Shown piece by piece: positions 60,431-64,000 of a DNA stretch of 64,000 nt. The DNA is from Escallonia rubra (lineage: Eukaryota > Streptophyta > Magnoliopsida > Escalloniales > Escalloniaceae): NCBI GenBank assembly GCA_033065855.1, contig JAVXUO010000938.1, positions 62,001-126,000 on the forward strand. The letters run 5' to 3'. The notes beneath the pieces were generated by a model. The model had not been told where the DNA came from and searched no databases. It saw nothing but the letters and a program-made list of their open reading frames with translations. Position numbers and translations under genes: made by a program. Each line of letters begins with the position of its first letter. The first letter of the stretch is position 1.

Positions 60431-61250
60431 TTTTTTACAGTAACTATGTTCTACACATTCTTACACACGTAGATTGAAATACGATGCTAAGGAAGTGGGT
60501 TCGCAATCGACGTGGAGGTGCCACAAGGGATGCAATCCGAGTCAGATGCCAAGCGTGCTAATGTGAGACGCAACGAGGATGGAGTAAGGACGGAGATCAA
60601 GGGCTTTCCAAACAGAGCCTTAATGCTGCGAGTGTGATGGCGCAGGATGAATACACGATGACAATCAAAGTTCGATGCTTAATTCAAAGTCAAAGGCCTG
60701 TATATGTTTCTCTCTCTAGAATTCTAAAGAGGGAAAGTGAAGGTGAGAATGAGTTCTCCAAAATGTCCAGTCCTGAAAATGAATTCCCAAGACCCCTATT
60801 ATAACAGTTGAGATGGTGATGTCATCAAGCGACACGTGTGCACGCCCCTTAGGAGTGACACGTCATCGAGGGGCCATGAGTGCCCGTGCTCTACGGACTG
60901 TCGAATCGCATATTCACTCGGCTTGCACCGCACAACTTGGCTTTGTCTGTCTGGAAAGATTGGTACACACAACACCGGTGTAGCTAAAGAACCCCCTTGA
61001 TCTAACCACCAGTTCAAAGCCCTTGCAAAGTCCCATAGGGCATCAAGAGATGCCAAGGACTTGGCAGCGGTGGGAAAGACCCGACGCCCAACTGCCAGGC
61101 GAACTAGGCGCAATGCCCTCCGGAGACCTGCTTCTGTCTCGGAGTGACCCGGGGGCCATAATCCCTAGGGGTGCTGATGAAAGCCCCCAGTCCCATATGT
61201 TATTTATGTTTTCTTGGATCTATATGGGCTATAATTTTCAGGGATAACAT
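60431..61250. other. GC-richer unclassified block, possibly LTR-derived
   Basis: More GC-rich than its surroundings, with no protein domain in any frame. On the minus strand a TATAATAGGGG stretch with phrases such as 'acacgtgtcgcttgatgaca' upstream could be a promoter, as in an LTR. TG...CA borders, a primer-binding site and a target duplication were not found, so LTR origin is only a possibility. Confidence 0.25.
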
Positions 61251-61853
61251 TAAGACTCCATAGGTTAGTGATTTGGTTAAATAGATATTCAAAATGTTTG
61301 AAATTAGTTCTCAAATTGTATAATATATGCTAATATAGGACCTAACTAATCCAACATATTATTAGAGACCTTTAGTGATACTTAATGCTTAGTATGTATT
61401 TCCATAACTCCTATTCTACATTAAATGCATAATGTAATAATGTGTAACATAAAGAAACTATCGTTGAATTTCATTGCGTTTTTCAGTTTGCTTGTTATGT
61501 GCAATTATAACTAATTTGAAGCGTTTAATAACCGCACGCGTTCTCCCTGTTATTGTCAGCCACGTGCTTTGAGATTAGGCAGTACTAAACATTTGGAAAC
61601 TAAGACAGCTTTTTCATTGATTTACCATCTCATCCGAGGCTCCTTGATTCAATTGAACAGTGACTAAATCCTCTCACTGCCTCGAATAGTTTTATTTTTA
61701 ATGTACTCTCACAAGAATAGTGATGAGAGGATAAGTACAATTTCGTTTCTCTCTCGAGCAAACTCTATTATAATTTGAAGTTCTCTCAACTATTATCTTA
61801 GCAGCATTATTTTGTTATTTATGTAATCAGGGTGGAATGTAAAGTAACAAAAA
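61251..61853. other. Intergenic, no gene seen
   Basis: AT-rich spacer with nothing recognised. Confidence 0.4.
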
Positions 61854-61868
61854 TCATTTAATCAAGTT

Positions 61869-62084
61869 TTTTTTTTTTATTTTGGTTTGGAGGGCAAGGG
61901 TATCTTTTAATCATATCAATGTACATGTCAACCGACTCTTTATCCCTTTTTTGAGCGATCTTAAGGGCGTACCCCCAAATCGGCCTAGTGCTTCCTAAAA
62001 TCATAAATTCTCTGGGTGCCGTGAACCCTCCGAAAGTTAGGGAATGGTGCAAACATCTTTGATTACCAGTCCAACCCTTGTGGT
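61869..62084 (-). mobile_element. SINE-like retroposon with 15-bp target duplication
   Basis: A perfect 15-bp direct repeat, TCATTTAATCAAGTT, flanks the insert at 61854-61868 and 62085-62099. On the minus strand the 216-bp insert ends in ATAAAAAAAAAAA. It carries a box A-like TTGGACTGGTA at insert positions 11-21 and a box B-like GGTTCACGGCACC at 58-70. That is close to tRNA spacing, so a tRNA-derived, Pol III-transcribed SINE is likely. A 76-codon open frame crosses it, but it starts in the target duplication and is probably not a gene. Confidence 0.75.
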
Positions 62085-62099
62085 TCATTTAATCAAGTT

Positions 62100-62710
62100 G
62101 GGTTATTAAAAGTTTGATTGGTTGATAGAAAACTCTCCATGGCTTTTAAGACCCTCTGGGGTTCATAAAAGGAAATTCCACGTTGGAAGTTAGCAAATTA
62201 TTTTGGTTCGTTCGCATTGTTGGTCAGTCATGCTCAAAGTCATATGATTGAAATATTTTAAGTAGGGTCTAGTAAAAGAAAAGAACGTCGCAGAGCTATA
62301 TTTTATAAAATCTGTTGCAACACGTACCTTCTAATTTCATCGAATCACCAAATATGGTCATAACATGTTAATAGTTGGGAAACGACACAGAGCTAACAAT
62401 GTTGCACATTTAAATTCAATATTGTACATTGTTCTGATGTTAAAAAATAGTTCATGTAATAACAATCAGTTACAACATGTCATTGTTCGACTACGGGTAA
62501 ATGTCAGAATATAGAAAATTGAAAATGAATCCTTTAGAGGTCGGATTTCTTACCCATTCTATTTTGGTAGTTTGACCGCGGAATCGGAGGGCAGAAATCA
62601 TGTCCAAAATAAAAGGCCCACATAAGCACAAATGATAACCAGTCAGTCAGAAGATGTAGTATCCATATCCTGTTGAATCAGCAGCTGGAGAGTGCTTGTG
62701 AGAGGCAGAA
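62100..62710 (+). other. 5' flank of the PsbP-domain gene
   Basis: About 600 bp of AT-rich sequence before the start codon. It presumably holds the promoter and leader; no TATA box is clear enough to name. Confidence 0.4.
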
Positions 62711-64000
62711 ATGGCGGTTTCATCACTCTCACTTAGTTTGGCCTCAACAACTTTACCGAACAGGGTCAGTCTGCTTAAACATTAGCACTTTTATGTGTGC
62801 CTACTTTCACATTCAACCGCAGCTTTATGTGTCTACTTTGTACAATTTTCAGTTGAATGTGTCTCCTTACCAGCACCCCAAGGTACTGCTTTGTTCCGGG
62901 TGTGAGAGAGTGATGTGCTGCCTTCCTGCGGTAAATACTTCACTTACTTTGTTGCACACTGCTACGACACATGTATGTGCGTTGCTACTTCACTCAGAAT
63001 CTATCTGCAGCCTATTGGTAATAGTTAGGTTGTGAAAAGATGACGATAAAGTTGTGGGGTTGTGCTTATTGGTTTTATCTGCATCAAGTCCCTGTTTTTC
63101 CTTTCTTTTCTCTTACTTTTCTAGCAAAACTGAGGCATGACATTCGCCACTAATCTGGGCTATTTGTCACTAAAAAGGTGCAATTGTCGCTAGTGATGAA
63201 TTTACCCTTCAATTCTCCTTGAAAGATGCAGATCCAGATCCCTGTAATAGTTGCTATGATTTCTTATGGTTCTGAATATCGATTTCGAGATCTTCACAAT
63301 GGCTTCTTATGATTCTGATATCGATTTTGAGATCTTCACAATGGTTAAATGCTAAAAAAAATTATTGACGTTAGATGTGATGAATTGTTTCAGGAAATTC
63401 CAAGAGAAGGCCACTGCTCATGGGAGTAGGAGCATTAGCTTTGAGTTTACTCCCTGCAAGTTCCCTTTTGGCTGAAGGTACCATGACTGGCCAGTTATGT
63501 CTCTAGGTCATGTCTCATTCATCAATGCTACCATCTAGTCTCTAGGATTATCAAGTTTTGCACTTTGAGCATAACATAGATAAGCAATGCCTCATGCATA
63601 AATTACCATACGGCATTAATACTAAGCCTTTCATATTAACAAGATACGATAACAATCCAGCAGAACATGATTTTTTTACTTCCTTTTGAGCTTGATGATC
63701 GACAATTTGATCGATGTAATCTACCATTCTTTCCACTCGTAATTGTGTTGCAAGTTGTTTCACACCATTCGTCTATCCTATTACATGCAGAAATACCAGC
63801 AAATTATGATGCTTTTGTCGATAAAGCAGATGGCTATTCATACTATTACCCCTCAGACTGGAGGGTAAGTCAATAACTTAAGAGCCTCAAATAGACCCCT
63901 CAACCAAGCTGCAAATCAAATACTCCGTAGAAAAAAGCTTTCTTACCCTTGATAGAAATGCCACTCCTTGTCTAGGATTTCGACTTCAGAGGACACGACT
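62711..64000 (+). CDS. PPD3: PsbP domain-containing lumen protein (PPD3-like), 5' part, cut by window end
   Basis: Exon 1 is 62711-62764 (MAVSSLSLSLASTTLPNR), a Ser/Thr-rich chloroplast transit start. A likely exon is 63394-63477, coding KRRPLLMGVGALALSLL then SSLLAE: a twin-arginine, hydrophobic lumen-targeting signal with a cleavage site near LLA|E. Exon 63791-63864 joins in phase to give EEIPANYDAFVDKADGYSYYYPSDWR. Exon 63976 onward gives DFDFRGHDS and runs off the window. These are the opening motifs of the PsbP fold. A candidate exon 2 at 62853-62930 (LNVSPYQHPKVLLCSGC...) does not match phase with the 63394 acceptor by one base. An alternative acceptor a few bases downstream (after TTCCAAG) or a micro-exon would solve it. 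PPD proteins are thylakoid-lumen factors linked to photosystem assembly; the PPD3 assignment is from remembered similarity. Confidence 0.85.
63260..63344 (+). repeat. 43-bp tandem duplication in a PPD3-like intron
   Basis: TTCTTATG.TTCTGA and GAGATCTTCACAATGG occur twice in succession, with a period of 43 and one- or two-base differences. Confidence 0.85.

Noticed and set aside
60431-61250. Solo LTR
   Set aside because: No TG/CA ends or target duplication could be identified, so only a weak note is kept.
61858-62088. A 76-codon minus-strand open frame that looks protein-like
   Set aside because: It starts within the target duplication and its end runs into the poly-A tail of a retroposed insert with Pol III box-like motifs; SINE origin explains it better.
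1-64000. CRISPR array, bacterial operons, tRNA or rRNA genes
   Set aside because: No regular repeat-spacer pattern, and no cloverleaf or rRNA sequence recognised by eye; gene structure is clearly eukaryotic. A tRNAscan-type search could still find a tRNA missed here.

Overview
The window is nuclear DNA from a flowering plant, most likely a eudicot. The evidence is GT-AG introns from 79 bp to over 5 kb, plant-specific gene families (SOSEKI, PHIP1, TIP aquaporin, PsbP-domain protein, ALP1-like protein) and a dense load of plant transposons. The species cannot be fixed from the sequence.

Six protein genes are supported. Five were rebuilt from exons whose splice phases agree exactly; the sixth is cut by the window edge. 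They are: a 64-residue small membrane protein (13620-13893, minus); a PIF/Harbinger-derived ALP1-like protein of 395 residues with one 5.4 kb intron (23296-29929, minus); a SOSEKI/DUF966 polarity protein (35668-37006, minus); a PHIP1-like RNA-binding protein of 476 residues in four exons (38448-45543, minus); a TIP1-class tonoplast aquaporin of 252 residues in three exons (52772-54032, minus); and the 5' part of a PsbP-domain thylakoid-lumen protein, PPD3-like (62711 to the window end, plus). They are unrelated housekeeping or developmental genes and do not form a pathway or cluster.

The rest is mostly mobile DNA. From left to right: a duplicated unknown block whose second copy is split by a 5'-truncated LINE with a 12-bp target duplication (1950-6935); a Stowaway-like relic (about 6953-7311); a LINE 3' relic and a decayed hAT element with BED-finger and dimerisation-domain remains (14103-17460); a composite CCACC-rich element with a 185-bp tandem duplication (17780-19270); a Tourist-like MITE carrying a GT-rich, quadruplex-prone core (20808-21431); a hAT-like MITE and a long inverted repeat (31003-32720); a complete non-autonomous hAT element with perfect 8-bp target duplication (46727-47824); a complete 3.85 kb CACTA element with transposase-associated ORF remains and a telomere-like repeat array (47956-51809); a complete non-autonomous Helitron (55756-57273); a second Tourist-like MITE (57916-58400); and a SINE-like retroposon with 15-bp target duplications (61869-62084).

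Nothing seen amounts to a new multi-gene system. The most useful points are the exact reconstruction of the split genes, the catalytic Glu-to-Gln change in the ALP1-like protein, the little-described 64-residue membrane protein, the coding minisatellite in the PHIP1-like gene, and the set of mobile elements with exactly defined ends.
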